A stretch of 64,000 bases of DNA from Desulfuromusa kysingii (GTDB lineage Bacteria > Desulfobacterota > Desulfuromonadia > Desulfuromonadales > Geopsychrobacteraceae), in the NCBI RefSeq assembly GCF_900107645.1, contig NZ_FNQN01000002.1, positions 124,001 to 188,000 of the forward strand, read 5' to 3'. Of the stretch, positions 27,804 through 37,850 are shown piece by piece. The position numbers were made by a program, and so were the translations under genes. Position 1 is the first letter of the stretch; every line of letters starts with the position of its first letter. Under the pieces are notes generated by a model. The model made no database searches. It was not told the DNA's origin and saw nothing but the letters and a program-made list of their open reading frames with translations.

Positions 27804-29396
27804 TCAGCTATGTTCACGCGACTTCAAGAACTGCACACCGTCCCATTCTTCCATGGTGTGTCCCAGCCGCCATTCACTTGCGGCCAGATAAGTCAGATGG
27901 CCTTCTGCGTCATGTGCCAGCCGTCCCTGTTCCCGTTTTTGGAATTGGTCAAAAAGTTTTCGATCTGCACATTCAACCCAACGTGCAGTGGTATAATCCA
28001 CCCCTTCATAGACAGCGTTGACATTATACTCAGCCTTGAGCCGCTCCATCGTCACATCAAACTGCAACACACCTACAGCCCCAAGGATAAATTCGGCTCC
28101 GGTTACCGGCTTGAAGACCTGCACCGCCCCTTCCTCGGCCAGCTGTGTCAACCCTTTTTGCAACTGCTTCGACTTCAACGGATCTTTCAAGCGGACACGG
28201 CGGAAATGCTCTGGAGCAAAGCTTGGAATGCCAGTAAACTTTAGAACTTCACCCGTTGTAAAAGTGTCGCCGATCTTGATCGTGCCATGGTTGTGCAGAC
28301 CGATAATGTCTCCGGGAAAAGCCTCTTCAACATTAGCGCGATCCTGGGCCATAAAAATTGTAGCATTGGACAATGCGATCTCTTTACCAAGACGGTGATG
28401 TTTGACTTTCATCCCACGGGTGAACTTCCCGGAACAGATCCGTAAAAAGGCAATCCGATCACGATGAGCAGGATCCATATTAGCCTGAATTTTAAAGACA
28501 AATCCCGAAAACTGCTCTTCGTCTGGCTCAACAATCCGCTCGGCAGTTTCCCGCATTCCTGGGGCTGGAGCCAGCTCAACAAAGGCATCCAACATCTCCT
28601 GAACGCCAAAATTATTGATAGCACTGCCAAAAAACACCGGAGTTTGGCTGGCACGTAAATATTCTTTGGCACTAAATGGGTTGGCGGCCCCCTCTAAGAG
28701 TTCAATATCATCTCGTAATTCATCCGCCTGACTTCCCAACAGCTGATCCAATTGAGGGTCACTCAGATCTGCAATTTTCACCGTTTTAGTGCTACGGATA
28801 TCATCCCCTGGCCGGAATAGATTCAACTCTTTACGATACAGGTTGTAGACCCCCCGAAAGCGTTTCCCCATGCCGATAGGCCATGAGAGCGGGGTACATT
28901 CAATCTGCAATTTTTCTTCGATGTCGGCAAGGATCTCAAGTGGCTCCAAACCTTCACGATCCAGTTTATTGATGAAGGTGAGCACCGGGGTATTCCGCAT
29001 ACGACAAACTTCCATCAGTTTTTCCGTCTGCGGCTCAACTCCTTTGGCACTGTCTATCACCATCAAGGCACTATCAACGGCAGTCAAAACCCGATAGGTA
29101 TCCTCAGAAAAGTCCTGGTGACCCGGGGTATCAAGCAAATTAATTTCAAAATCCCGGTAATTAAATTTCATCACTGATGAGGAAACGGAAATCCCCCGTT
29201 CTTTCTCGATGCTCATCCAGTCACTGGTCGCATGACGATCGGATTTTCGCGCTTTAACGGTTCCGGCCATCTGAATCGCCCCACCGAATAACAACAACTT
29301 TTCGGTCAGGGTCGTTTTACCGGCATCCGGGTGACTGATAATGCCAAAAGTGCGCCGTTTGGCGATTTCTCGTTGCAGTTTTTTACTCACTTGCAT
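27804..29396 (-). CDS. prfC: Peptide chain release factor 3 (RF3)
   Basis: GTPase that recycles RF1/RF2 from the ribosome after termination. It is 530 aa from the chosen start, against 529 in E. coli. G1 is [17 protein letters not shown]3 [15 protein letters not shown]4 INKLDREG. An in-frame upstream ATG at 29480 would add 28 residues overlapping the preceding gene. Within the AAAGGGAATGCAAGTG context the start could be ATG 29396 or GTG 29390; the GTG is better spaced from AAGGG. It overlaps the end of the acyltransferase gene by 14 bases. Confidence 0.96.
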   Translation of the reverse strand: MQVSKKLQREIAKRRTFGIISHPDAGKTTLTEKLLLFGGAIQMAGTVKARKSDRHATSDWMSIEKERGISVSSSVMKFNYRDFEINLLDTPGHQDFSEDTYRVLTAVDSALMVIDSAKGVEPQTEKLMEVCRMRNTPVLTFINKLDREGLEPLEILADIEEKLQIECTPLSWPIGMGKRFRGVYNLYRKELNLFRPGDDIRSTKTVKIADLSDPQLDQLLGSQADELRDDIELLEGAANPFSAKEYLRASQTPVFFGSAINNFGVQEMLDAFVELAPAPGMRETAERIVEPDEEQFSGFVFKIQANMDPAHRDRIAFLRICSGKFTRGMKVKHHRLGKEIALSNATIFMAQDRANVEEAFPGDIIGLHNHGTIKIGDTFTTGEVLKFTGIPSFAPEHFRRVRLKDPLKSKQLQKGLTQLAEEGAVQVFKPVTGAEFILGAVGVLQFDVTMERLKAEYNVNAVYEGVDYTTARWVECADRKLFDQFQKREQGRLAHDAEGHLTYLAASEWRLGHTMEEWDGVQFLKSREHS

Positions 29397-30300
29397 TCCC
29401 TTTAACTTGTTTGTTTTTAACCCGCCAGCGTTTATGCATCCAAAACCATTGGCTTGGATCACGCCGAATTGCAGCTTCAATGATATCGGTTAAAAGCTGG
29501 GTGTTACTTTCAACACTCTGGCCATTATCAGCCGACAACAAGAGCATCGGCTCAATCCAGACATCATAGCGATCATCCGGTTTGCGCAAACAGAATATTG
29601 GCACCACAGGAACCTGATATTTCATCGCCAGGTTTGCGATCGCCGTCGTGGTGTAAGCCTTGCGGCCAAAAAAATCCGTCGGCACTGAACCTGGGGGAGA
29701 AATATGTTGATCCAGCAAGACCCCGACGCTCCTCTTCGCCCGCAAAGATTTCAATATTCGCTTGGCACCTTTACGGCTGGAGAGAATATTCGCACCAAAA
29801 CTTTTTCTGATTTTTTCAAAATATGCGTCGGACAATGGATTCTTTAATGGTTTGGCGACAATATCAACGGGGACTCCCAACTCGGTCGGGATAGAGGCCC
29901 CTAATTCCCAAAAGCCCAAATGACCTGTCAGGAGAATAGCTCCTCGGTCAAGAGCTAGAGCCTCCTTAAGATGGTTTTCTCCTGAAATATCAATATGATT
30001 GCGAACAGCTTTAGGGTCGGACGCTGGCAAATCAAATCGCAACATCTCCATGCTCGACATGCCAAAATGTTCAAAACACCGACGCAGGTTCGTTTCAATC
30101 TCAGCAGAACTTAACTCCGGTAACGCCTTACTCATATTTTCTTTCGCCTGCTGGTAGCGACCAGGGAGCAGTTTCATCCCCAAACGTCCGAGGAGACGAC
30201 CCACTTTCAGCGCCACCTTGCGTGGCAGCGGCCTGATCAGAGCCGCAGCAAGTCGCAGCCCAAGGTACTCAAGACGATGTTTAAAAGAAACAGAAGCCAT
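29383..30300 (-). CDS. Lipid A biosynthesis acyltransferase family protein (LpxL/HtrB-like)
   Basis: A 305-aa membrane-associated acyltransferase, probably adding a secondary acyl chain to lipid A. The H-x4-E catalytic motif is in [13 protein letters not shown]. Further family blocks are [40 protein letters not shown] and the C-terminal [14 protein letters not shown]. The N-terminus is hydrophobic and basic as usual for a monotopic anchor. It precedes prfC with a 14-base overlap; no functional link between the two is known to me. Confidence 0.93.
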   Translation of the reverse strand: MASVSFKHRLEYLGLRLAAALIRPLPRKVALKVGRLLGRLGMKLLPGRYQQAKENMSKALPELSSAEIETNLRRCFEHFGMSSMEMLRFDLPASDPKAVRNHIDISGENHLKEALALDRGAILLTGHLGFWELGASIPTELGVPVDIVAKPLKNPLSDAYFEKIRKSFGANILSSRKGAKRILKSLRAKRSVGVLLDQHISPPGSVPTDFFGRKAYTTTAIANLAMKYQVPVVPIFCLRKPDDRYDVWIEPMLLLSADNGQSVESNTQLLTDIIEAAIRRDPSQWFWMHKRWRVKNKQVKGNASE

Positions 30301-30467
30301 TAAGTCTATATCCAGAAATGATAAAAAAACGATCTCAGTATCGTGACAAGCCGATGATTATAACGCAACTCCCAGAAAATAAGAAAGTTGTTTTCCCACG
30401 GGCAATAAAACATTACCCGATGCTAACACAATATCTTCAGTTTAAGTCATTGTCTTTGTTTAAGTTC

Positions 30468-30496
30468 TTGACCCACAGAATTGATAATTTTATGCT
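30468..30496 (+). promoter_or_regulatory. Candidate sigma-70 promoter of upp
   Basis: TTGACC, 17 bases, TATGCT. Transcription would begin near 30503, about 47 bases before the upp ATG. Confidence 0.5.
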
Positions 30497-30549
30497 GCGC
30501 TGTTAAAACATCACCTATTCATCCCCCTCAATGTCCTAAGGAGAAAATC

Positions 30550-31176
30550 ATGGCCGTCTTTGAAGTCAATCACCCCCTGGTCAAACATAAACTGGGCCTG
30601 ATTCGTCAACACGATATCAGCACCAAGGATTTTCGTGAACTCGCCTCTGAAATCGCCCGGCTACTCACTTATGAAGCAACCAAAGACCTCGAAACTGAAC
30701 CGGAAACGATCACCGGTTGGAATGGCCCCGTCAAGGTTGAAAGAATTAAAGGCAAAAAGATTACCGTGGTGCCAATCCTCCGGGCGGGTCTGGGAATGAT
30801 GGATGGAGTCCTTGACCTGATTCCCAGTGCACGTGTCAGCGTTGTCGGCTTGTACCGCAATGAAGAGACCTTGGAACCGGTCGCCTACTATGAAAAATTC
30901 ACCAGCAATATCAACGACCGCACCGCCTTGATTCTCGATCCCATGCTGGCGACTGGAGGCTCGTTGGTGGCATGTATCAATATGTTAAAAAAAGCTGGCT
31001 GTACCAGCATCCGTGGACTCTTTCTGGTCGCTGTGCCAGAGGGGATCGAGCGGGTCCAAAAGGAGCATCCTGATGTTGACATCTATGTGGCGTCAATTGA
31101 TGAGAAATTGAATGAGAACGGCTACATTCTGCCAGGGCTTGGTGACGCCGGAGACAAAATATTTGGAACAAAGTAA
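30550..31176 (+). CDS. upp: Uracil phosphoribosyltransferase
   Basis: Salvages uracil plus PRPP to UMP. It is 208 aa from the ATG at 30550, identical in length to E. coli Upp. That start has AAGGAG at 30538-30543, whereas the longer open frame from 30481 has no ribosome site. Visible motifs are the N-terminal [27 protein letters not shown], the PRPP loop [12 protein letters not shown] and the uracil-binding C-terminus [20 protein letters not shown]. The uracil permease gene follows 38 bases downstream, forming a salvage operon. Confidence 0.98.
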   Translation: MAVFEVNHPLVKHKLGLIRQHDISTKDFRELASEIARLLTYEATKDLETEPETITGWNGPVKVERIKGKKITVVPILRAGLGMMDGVLDLIPSARVSVVGLYRNEETLEPVAYYEKFTSNINDRTALILDPMLATGGSLVACINMLKKAGCTSIRGLFLVAVPEGIERVQKEHPDVDIYVASIDEKLNENGYILPGLGDAGDKIFGTK

Positions 31177-31214
31177 TCCCCCCAACAACCTTTTGCGGAG
31201 AAGGAATTGAAAAC

Positions 31215-32534
31215 ATGAAACAGACCCCATCCCCCACAGACTATAACTTTCGGGCGAAGGACTGCCTGCTTGGTGCCCAGATGCTGTTTGTTGCCTTTGG
31301 CGCCTTGGTCCTGGTGCCGCTGCTGACCGGGCTTAATGCCAATGTTGCCTTATTTACCGCTGGTGCCGGGACCTTGATTTTTCAAGTGATCACGCGCGGC
31401 CGTGTGCCCGTGTTTCTCGCCTCCAGTTTTGCTTTTATCGCGCCCATCATCTACGGGGTTAACCAGTGGGGAATCGCCGGAACCATGTGCGGCCTGGTTG
31501 CTGCAGGTCTCCTCTACGCGGTGCTGAGTGTGGTTGTCCGCGTTTTTGGCTCAGGAATTCTGCACAAAATTCTGCCGCCAATTGTTACCGGACCGGTGAT
31601 CATGGTTATTGGCCTAGTTCTGGCGCCTGTCGCCATCCACATGGCTTCAGGTCGAACCGGAGACGGTTCCGCTTGGTTGGTTCCTGAGACCACCGCGTTG
31701 ATCATCGCAGGGGTTGCCCTGGCGGTCACCATCTTGGTCTCCCTGCTGGGACGCGGGTTATTCAAACTCATCCCCATCCTTAGTGGCATCACCGCCGGTT
31801 ATATTACCTCATTAATCCTTGATGGCACCGGTTTCTCGGCCACTGCTCAAGCCGCTTTTGATCCAGGGGCACTACAAAATTGGACAGCTCCTGCCTTGAT
31901 TTCCATGCAGGCCGTCACAACGGCACCCTGGTTCGCCATGCCCGATTTCACCTTTCCAGTCTGGAACTTGGAAGCGATCCTATTTATTGTCCCGGTCGCT
32001 ATTGCCCCGGCAATTGAACATTTTGGTGACATTCTGGCAATTGGCGGTATTTCGGGGAGAGACTATGTTGACGATCCAGGGATTGAAAACACCCTCCTGG
32101 GTGACGGCGTTGCCACCAGCTTTGCAGCCCTCCTTGGTGGACCTCCGAATACCACTTATTCAGAGGTTTCCGGCGCTGTGGCACTGACAAAATCCTTCAA
32201 TCCGGCGATCATGACCTGGGCGGCCATCACCGCAATCCTGCTTGCTTTTGTCGGCAAACTTGGCGGTTTCCTGAACACCATCCCGGTTCCAGTCATGGGT
32301 GGGATCATGGTGTTGCTGTTTGGCGCCATTGCTGTTATCGGCATCAATACCTTGATTAAAGCGGGAACAGATCTGATGCAACCACGCAATCTGGCGATTG
32401 TTGCCATTATTCTGGTCTTCGGTATTGGTGGCATGAGTTTCGATCTTGCGATTGTTAAACTTGGCGGGATTGGGCTTGCTGGTGTTGTTGGGGTTCTCCT
32501 GAACCTGATCCTCCCCGCAGGACATGAAGCTTGA
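31215..32534 (+). CDS. uraA: Uracil/xanthine permease (NCS2/UraA family)
   Basis: A 439-aa inner-membrane transporter with about 14 helices. Family features are LGAQMLFVAFGALVLVPLLTG near the N-terminus, PIVTGPVIMVIGLVLAPVA, the substrate-site helix VAIAPAIEHFGDILAIGGISG and GGPPNTTYSEVSGAVALTKSF. Proton-driven uracil uptake is the likely activity given co-transcription with upp. A weak GGAGAAGGAATTG precedes the ATG. Confidence 0.97.
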   Translation: MKQTPSPTDYNFRAKDCLLGAQMLFVAFGALVLVPLLTGLNANVALFTAGAGTLIFQVITRGRVPVFLASSFAFIAPIIYGVNQWGIAGTMCGLVAAGLLYAVLSVVVRVFGSGILHKILPPIVTGPVIMVIGLVLAPVAIHMASGRTGDGSAWLVPETTALIIAGVALAVTILVSLLGRGLFKLIPILSGITAGYITSLILDGTGFSATAQAAFDPGALQNWTAPALISMQAVTTAPWFAMPDFTFPVWNLEAILFIVPVAIAPAIEHFGDILAIGGISGRDYVDDPGIENTLLGDGVATSFAALLGGPPNTTYSEVSGAVALTKSFNPAIMTWAAITAILLAFVGKLGGFLNTIPVPVMGGIMVLLFGAIAVIGINTLIKAGTDLMQPRNLAIVAIILVFGIGGMSFDLAIVKLGGIGLAGVVGVLLNLILPAGHEA

Positions 32535-32571
32535 TATTTACAGAATGAACAGATTTAATCGTAGTTAAAAA

Positions 32572-32608
32572 AACGGGTTGAACTCTGAAGTTCAACCCGT
32601 TTTTTTTA
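32572..32608. terminator. Bidirectional terminator between uraA and the SPFH gene
   Basis: A 12-bp perfect stem AACGGGTTGAAC/GTTCAACCCGTT with loop TCTGAA; T8 on the plus side and TTTTTTTAACTA-like run on the minus side. Confidence 0.95.
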
Positions 32609-33460
32609 TTTACCAAGCCCCCCAAAGATACCCCGGATCGCAGCAGGCAAATCAGCTGGAAGAATAATTGTTTTACTGTTGTTACTCGTCGCCGCTTGTT
32701 GGATAGCCTGAACATATTTTTCACCTAACAGGTAATGAACCGACAAATCTCCATGTTGAGCCGCTTTGGCGACCATCTCAATTGATCGCTGAGACGCTTC
32801 AGCTTGAACAATTTTCGCCTTGGCATCACGTTCCGCAGCTTCAAGACGACCTTCTGCTTCAAGAATTGCAGCAGACTTCTCTCCCTCAGCAGCGGTGACA
32901 GTCGCACGCCTCTCCCGCTCTGCAGCAGCCTGTGCTTCCATCGCCTTAGCCATGGTGGCAGACGGATTGACATCCTGAACTTCAACCGTCTTAAGGGTGA
33001 TTCCCCAGTCAGCAATATCATCGGATATCGCCTGCTTCAATTTCGCTTTGATATGATCGCGACCGGAAAGGGCGGAATCAAGAGACATCTCACCAATGAT
33101 GGAACGCAGGCTGGTTTGAATCAGTGCGCCGATTGCCGAATGAAAATTCTCAATCCCGTACACCGATTTTTCTGGGCTGATGATGTTAATAAAACCAATC
33201 GCATTGGTGGTAATAACCGCATTATCTTTAGTGATACATTCCTGAGGAGCAACATCAACTTGAATGTCTTTCGTCGTCACCTTGTAAGCCACCGTGTCAA
33301 CATAGGGGATAATAATATTGAGTCCAGGAGAGAGCGTCTTATGGTATTTCCCCAATCGCTGCACAACATGCTTGGAACCCTGCGGCACAATACGCACCCC
33401 CATACCAAGGGTGAAGATAATCAGAACGGCAAAAACGAGGACGATAATCAAACTTTCCAT
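32606..33460 (-). CDS. qmcA: SPFH/band-7 membrane protein (QmcA-like)
   Basis: A 284-aa stomatin/prohibitin-like protein. An N-terminal membrane helix (residues 4-24) is followed by the band-7 domain (about 26-185; VPQGSKHVVQRLGKYHKTLS, GINITLKT-type WGITLKTVEVQDVNPS), then a long charged coiled coil (about 190-240; ERERRATVTAAEGEKSAAI) and the C-terminal PADLPAAIRGIFG. These proteins oligomerise on membranes and are nearly always paired with an NfeD protein, as here with the gene 63 bases upstream on the same strand. Roles proposed for the pair include membrane quality control. Confidence 0.95.
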   Translation of the reverse strand: MESLIIVLVFAVLIIFTLGMGVRIVPQGSKHVVQRLGKYHKTLSPGLNIIIPYVDTVAYKVTTKDIQVDVAPQECITKDNAVITTNAIGFINIISPEKSVYGIENFHSAIGALIQTSLRSIIGEMSLDSALSGRDHIKAKLKQAISDDIADWGITLKTVEVQDVNPSATMAKAMEAQAAAERERRATVTAAEGEKSAAILEAEGRLEAAERDAKAKIVQAEASQRSIEMVAKAAQHGDLSVHYLLGEKYVQAIQQAATSNNSKTIILPADLPAAIRGIFGGLGK

Positions 33461-33523
33461 TGAATTCCTCCGATGTTGTTATGATGTTGATGGTGCAAAA
33501 AATCACGAGCCAAAGGGCCCTGT

Positions 33524-34024
33524 TTATTCAATGTCAATAGGTGAAGATGGATCAATTTCCGGAGTACTGACGGGGCAGACAACCAAGCTATTCCCCATGA
33601 CATCTTTAATCTCAACCGTCTCCCCGGCGTTGATGGCGGTATTGGCAACACAGGGCCAGGTATCACTACCCAGAAGCGGAACCTGAAAACGGACCTCGCC
33701 ACGTTGTCCCGGCTTACCGGTTGCTTTGATCAGCAGCCCCCGTTCCCCAAGGACCGCTTCACGAGAGAGCCCAGCCATTGTCCGATCGACCGAAAGCGGT
33801 TTGATAATTTTAAACCAGCCAAAAGCAAACGCAACCGATGAGATCAACCATAACAATATCTGCCAGTTCAATGATAACGTCAGTCCAGTCCAGAGAATCA
33901 AACCAATCAGGCAAGCTCCCAGCCCAAACCAGAAAACCGTAAAAGAAGCCAGAAATATTTCAGCGACGACCAGCAGCATCCCGGCCACAAGCCAATGCCA
34001 ATAGAGGGGGGTCATACCATCCAT
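33524..34024 (-). CDS. NfeD-family membrane protein (YbbJ-like)
   Basis: A 166-aa protein with about three transmembrane helices (residues 5-75; HWLVAGMLLVVAEIFLASF, FWFGLGACLIGLILW) and a C-terminal OB-fold domain (about 105-160; GERGLLIKATGKPGQRGEVR, INAGETVEIKDVMGNSLVV). I chose ATG 34024 because AAGGAG lies 7 bases before it; the longer frame from 34054 includes that ribosome site inside the coding sequence. Partner of the downstream SPFH protein. Confidence 0.92.
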   Translation of the reverse strand: MDGMTPLYWHWLVAGMLLVVAEIFLASFTVFWFGLGACLIGLILWTGLTLSLNWQILLWLISSVAFAFGWFKIIKPLSVDRTMAGLSREAVLGERGLLIKATGKPGQRGEVRFQVPLLGSDTWPCVANTAINAGETVEIKDVMGNSLVVCPVSTPEIDPSSPIDIE

Positions 34025-34302
34025 TATCATGCTCCTTTTGAAACCATCATCCATGCAGTCATGGTGAGAAAATCAGTGTGCACTTTTTTACTCAAGAAGA
34101 CAAACCGACCATCAAAGCGAAAGGGCCTGAGCATTCAGAGTTTTCTGTCCCGCTTTGTTGACCAGATTTCAATGTGTCAGCAGGATGGAACTCATCAACA
34201 ATGGAGAGTCACATCCAAGGCTTGGTCCTTAGGGAAGATCCAAGCTGTCATAAAATCGTTGCAAATTACCTGCGACAACAAAAAACCCAACTCCGGAACT
34301 TG

Positions 34303-35640
34303 TTAGCAAATCTTACGGCACTCCAGATAAAACCGTTTTTCATCCGCTTCGCCCATCGAGAAGGTTTTGCGTGGTAACGCTCCATCCAGCACAATTGTTT
34401 TGAACAGGTCGTGCTTGGAGATAGCAGGAAGATAAAAACCCACACAACCGGTCTTACTGCCGAGATCGGTAACCGCTTTTTCACCATGAATATAATCGAT
34501 ACGGGCAGAGGGGTTTTCCTCGAGATAATGGTCAAGAAATGCCTGCAGAGTTGCAACCGTCAACGTATATTCAGGTTTTTCAACTATACACACACCAAAT
34601 CGGCCGCCAAGAACAATGGGGAAGGCATGAGCGCCTTCGTTTCCTTCAGCAAGGGTCTGTGCCTCCTCAAGATTAGAGCACAATGTAAAATCCAACGGGG
34701 TCTTTCGTGCAGCAAAAAAAGCCTTCATCTGTTGTTGCAAATGGACACAATTGACGTTAAACAACACCCGGTGAATCGCCTCAAAGTCGAGCCCAGAATC
34801 ATGCACATTAACCAGTTCCACCAGCGCAAAACGGGCAGGATGATTCATCACCTGATCAGGGGCGCTAGCCTCTTGCTTCAACTTTTCCCAGATCGCTTTA
34901 GCGGTAGCAAACGAATGATTGCCGTCACCCATCGCATAGAGCATTGGGGCACCATCAACATTATATTTTTCATGATAAGCGTCAGGGTCGGCAAGTTTTT
35001 CCAGTGCAGTGACGATTTGTTCAATCAGTTGTGGTTGATCAACCCGGTATCCCTTGAGATGACCACCATTCTCCAGCAATTCAAAGTCATAGACGGTTTC
35101 GAGTTTTTCAGAGAATAAAGGCTCAATGACCGTTTGCTGCGGGTCATCGATCAAGACCATGATATGAGGCAACTCAATCGCGGCATCCTGACGCACCTTG
35201 ATTCGTGGAGGCAACCGGTCGAGAATAGTTCCCTCGGTTGCCCGGATCAGACTTTGTGCCCCTGCGGTATAATCATAACGCTCCAGATCAAGAGCGACAA
35301 TCAGCCCCTTACGTGATGCTGTTGTTGTCGTTTTACGATCAACCAGGATAAAACCGGGTGGTTGTTCTTCCAGACTGCCGTCAGCCAGATATTTTTCCAT
35401 TGTCTGATTAATTGCACTAATCCGCTCTTCAGTCTCTTCATCGTCTAGATATGCCTCGGGAAAAATCAAATTCAAAGTAGAAATATTCCCAGCCGTCTGC
35501 TGTTCCAAGCGCTGCCAATAGGCCTGATCAGAAGTATACTGATCGCAGGCAATCACCGCCCAGCGGTGCATATCTGTCCCCTGTTTCGGCAGCAAAACTT
35601 TCGGCAGCTGCATCCCTATTGCTTCAAAAATCGTCTTCAC
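34303..35640 (-). CDS. DUF1015 family protein
   Basis: A roughly 445-aa soluble protein of the DUF1015 family. Recognisable blocks are VIACDQYTSDQAYWQRLE, YLDDEETEERISAIN, LIRATEGTILDRLPPR, LYAMGDGNHSFATAKAIWE and HGEKAVTDLGSKTGCVGFYL. Family members often sit near serine or phosphoserine genes, but no such neighbour is present. No ATG is well placed: AAAGGGG is followed by tandem GTG codons (35643 and 35640), so a GTG start is preferred over the ATG at 35667. Function unknown. Confidence 0.88.
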   Translation of the reverse strand: MKTIFEAIGMQLPKVLLPKQGTDMHRWAVIACDQYTSDQAYWQRLEQQTAGNISTLNLIFPEAYLDDEETEERISAINQTMEKYLADGSLEEQPPGFILVDRKTTTTASRKGLIVALDLERYDYTAGAQSLIRATEGTILDRLPPRIKVRQDAAIELPHIMVLIDDPQQTVIEPLFSEKLETVYDFELLENGGHLKGYRVDQPQLIEQIVTALEKLADPDAYHEKYNVDGAPMLYAMGDGNHSFATAKAIWEKLKQEASAPDQVMNHPARFALVELVNVHDSGLDFEAIHRVLFNVNCVHLQQQMKAFFAARKTPLDFTLCSNLEEAQTLAEGNEGAHAFPIVLGGRFGVCIVEKPEYTLTVATLQAFLDHYLEENPSARIDYIHGEKAVTDLGSKTGCVGFYLPAISKHDLFKTIVLDGALPRKTFSMGEADEKRFYLECRKIC

Positions 35641-35818
35641 CACAATTATCCCCTTTGGAGTAAGCATTTCTATTTAGGTCTCATAGGTAACATGATTCCA
35701 GCAGCTTGAGAAGTATTTGTCAGTGACTATGCTCGCTAAAAATCATATTGAAGCTATTTTCTCAACCTAATTTTTTTTTGCATGTAGAAGATTATTTCCG
35801 CAACCTGATTTTTTTTAC

Positions 35819-35847
35819 TTGCAGAAAATCACCTGATGAACTTTAAT
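35819..35847 (+). promoter_or_regulatory. Candidate promoter of the cob operon
   Basis: TTGCAG, 17 bases, TTTAAT, placed about 20-25 bases before the first helix of the riboswitch. Confidence 0.5.
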
Positions 35848-35868
35848 CGCGGCAGAAAAAAAATGGAT

Positions 35869-35956
35869 AAAGAAAAAGGAATACGGTGAAAATCCGTTGC
35901 GGACCCGCCACTGTAACCATGGAAGATATTTCCTTGGAAGCCAGATACTTTTCTTT
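35869..35956 (+). ncRNA. Cobalamin riboswitch, compact form, upstream of cobU
   Basis: The conserved B12 aptamer core is visible: AAAAGGAA, CGGTGAAAATCCG, ACCCGCCACTGTAA and GGAAGCCAGATAC. A closing helix AAAGAAAA/TTTTCTTT (35869-35876 with 35949-35956) encloses only 88 bases, so the large peripheral helices of long B12 riboswitches are missing. A terminator hairpin follows at 36024, suggesting transcriptional control of cobU and the genes after it. Confidence 0.93.
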
Positions 35957-36023
35957 TCTCATAATTACTGCCTAAGCTTCGTGGATTGAGGAACAGGCAG
36001 ATCAGTCATGGATAAAAATCGGT

Positions 36024-36063
36024 ATCCCGGACCCTGAATCATCAGGCTCCGGGATTTTTTTTT
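36024..36063 (+). terminator. Riboswitch expression-platform terminator before cobU
   Basis: ATCCCGGA..CCTGA/TCAGG..TCCGGGAT hairpin (36024-36055, one internal mismatch, loop ATCA) followed by a run of T, ending 17 bases before the cobU start. Confidence 0.93.
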
Positions 36064-36079
36064 GGGAAGGAAAAACAAT

Positions 36080-36622
36080 ATGAATAAGCTGATATATGTC
36101 AGTGGTGGCTGCCGCAGCGGCAAGAGTCATTACGCTCAGCAACGGCTCGAGTCCCTGCCCGGTAAACGCGCTTACCTCGCAACCTGCCCGCAGATCGATG
36201 CAGAGATGGAACAACGCATTGTTAAGCATCAACAACAGCGGGCCCATAAAGGGTGGGAAACCATCGAAGCACCACTTGACCTCGCTGGCGCTATTGAACA
36301 AGCTCATGGCTTTGACTTTCTGCTCGTCGACTGCCTCACTCTGTGGGTCAATAATCTCCTCTACGAAGCGGAACAACAAGGGATCATCCTCACTGAAGAG
36401 GCGATCAGTCATCGCGGAGTTGAACTGGTCAATGCCTGCCGTAAAACCAATCAAACTATCATTTTTGTAAGCAATGAACTGGGGATGGGATTAGTCCCAG
36501 CTGACCCCGTCTCCAGACGTTACCGGGATTGTCTCGGACGTTGCAACCAGACTCTGGCAACACGGGCAGATGAAGTTGTATTCATGGTCTCAGGTCTCCC
36601 TCTCATTCTAAAAGAAGGTTAA
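36080..36622 (+). CDS. cobU: Adenosylcobinamide kinase / adenosylcobinamide-phosphate guanylyltransferase
   Basis: Bifunctional enzyme that phosphorylates adenosylcobinamide and then makes the GDP derivative. It is 180 aa from ATG 36080, which has GGAAGG upstream; an earlier in-frame ATG lies next to the terminator T-run and is rejected. The P-loop GGCRSGKS occupies residues 9-16. RIVKHQQQR carries the conserved histidine region that receives GMP, and LLVDCLTLWVNNLL is the Walker B-like block. It is first gene of the riboswitch-controlled nucleotide-loop assembly operon. Confidence 0.97.
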   Translation: MNKLIYVSGGCRSGKSHYAQQRLESLPGKRAYLATCPQIDAEMEQRIVKHQQQRAHKGWETIEAPLDLAGAIEQAHGFDFLLVDCLTLWVNNLLYEAEQQGIILTEEAISHRGVELVNACRKTNQTIIFVSNELGMGLVPADPVSRRYRDCLGRCNQTLATRADEVVFMVSGLPLILKEG

Positions 36623-36629
36623 AAATCTC

Positions 36630-37691
36630 ATGCAGTTACTGAATCAAACCATTACTTCTATCGAAGGCCAAAGCGAAACCTCCCGGCAACAGGCGAAGGA
36701 TCGCCTGGATCAACTCATCATGCCACACTGGGCTTTGGGCCGGTTAATGGACCTAGCAGTCGATATTGCCGGTATTAGCGGCTCTATCCGCCCCAATGTT
36801 AAGCGAAAAACCATTGTTGTCATGGCGGGTGATCACGGTATCGTCGATGCCGGAATCAGTTTATACCCACAAGAATTGACAGTGGAAATGGTGCGCGGCT
36901 TTGTCAATGGCGTTGCTGGAATCAACGTCCTCGCCAGACAGGCGGGTGCTGACGTCAAGGTGGTTGACATGGGCGTTGCTGGCGACCTTTCCGATCTAGC
37001 GATCAATGGTGACATCATTGACCGGAAAATCGCAGCGGGAACCAATAACTTCGCTACAGGGGAGGCGATGAGCCGGGCGCAAGCGATCCGCGCTCTGGAA
37101 GCAGGCATCAGCGTCGCTCACGATCTGGCAGGCACCACTGATGTCTTTGGAACGGGTGACATGGGGATCGGTAACACGTCTCCGAGCAGTGCCATTATTG
37201 CGACCTTTTGTCAGTTACCGGTCGCAGACACTGTCGGACGAGGAACCGGGCTGGACGACGCACAGCTTGCAAACAAAATCAAAGTTCTGGAGAAAGCGCT
37301 GGAACTTAACAACCCTGACCCGACCGACCCGATTGATGTTTTAAGCAAAGTGGGCGGTTACGAAATCGCCGGAATAGCAGGTCTGATTCTCGGAGCTGCA
37401 ATATTAAAAAAACCGGTTATTGTGGATGGCATTATCTCAACCGCAGGGGCGTTGTTAGCCGCCCGACTGGCTCCTAAATGTACCGAGTACATGATCGCAG
37501 CACACCGCAGTGTTGAAAAAGGACAGATCGCAGCATTAGCCGACATGGGGAAAGAGCCACTTCTGGATCTGCAGTTCCGTCTCGGTGAAGGGACAGGGGC
37601 AGCGGTCGCCATGAATCTGGTCGAAGGTGCCGTTGCTATTTTAACCGAGATGGCAACATTCAGTGAAGCCACCGTATCGATGGAAAAATAG
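36630..37691 (+). CDS. cobT: Nicotinate-nucleotide-dimethylbenzimidazole phosphoribosyltransferase
   Basis: Activates the lower-ligand base (dimethylbenzimidazole or a related base) to its alpha-ribotide. The 353-aa protein shows KTIVVMAGDHGIVDAGISLYP, TDVFGTGDMGIGNTSPSSAI and the C-terminal FRLGEGTGAAVAMNLVEGA, which includes the catalytic glutamate region. It starts 8 bases after cobU. The operon has no bluB or bza genes, so the source of the lower base is not shown here. Confidence 0.97.
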   Translation: MQLLNQTITSIEGQSETSRQQAKDRLDQLIMPHWALGRLMDLAVDIAGISGSIRPNVKRKTIVVMAGDHGIVDAGISLYPQELTVEMVRGFVNGVAGINVLARQAGADVKVVDMGVAGDLSDLAINGDIIDRKIAAGTNNFATGEAMSRAQAIRALEAGISVAHDLAGTTDVFGTGDMGIGNTSPSSAIIATFCQLPVADTVGRGTGLDDAQLANKIKVLEKALELNNPDPTDPIDVLSKVGGYEIAGIAGLILGAAILKKPVIVDGIISTAGALLAARLAPKCTEYMIAAHRSVEKGQIAALADMGKEPLLDLQFRLGEGTGAAVAMNLVEGAVAILTEMATFSEATVSMEK

Positions 37692-37769
37692 CCATTCAAT
37701 CAATCCCAAAAGAGCAGCAGATGCTATTGATCTTCCCAGCAGGTAACGCAATCAGAGGGAAGCGAAACG

Positions 37770-37850
37770 GTGCGGACTATCAGAGCAAAATGTCTGCGCG
37801 ACAACCGGGGTCACAACCCCGCAATCTTAGAGGTTATCAACATAACCTCT
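37770..37850 (+). ncRNA. Structured cobT-cobS spacer: three consecutive hairpins
   Basis: Three stems lie in series: GTGCGGAC/GTCTGCGC (37770-37777 with 37792-37799; 8 bp, two G-U), CGGGGT/ACCCCG (37806-37811 with 37816-37821) and a perfect 9-bp AGAGGTTAT/ATAACCTCT (37829-37837 with 37842-37850). There is no T-run. I do not recognise a known riboswitch consensus. An open frame from GTG 37770 also runs through it into cobS, so the segment could instead code for an N-terminal extension. Confidence 0.4.

Noticed and set aside
36008-36037. Nine-codon ORF after the first riboswitch
   Set aside because: It lies within the terminator hairpin and lacks a properly spaced ribosome site.
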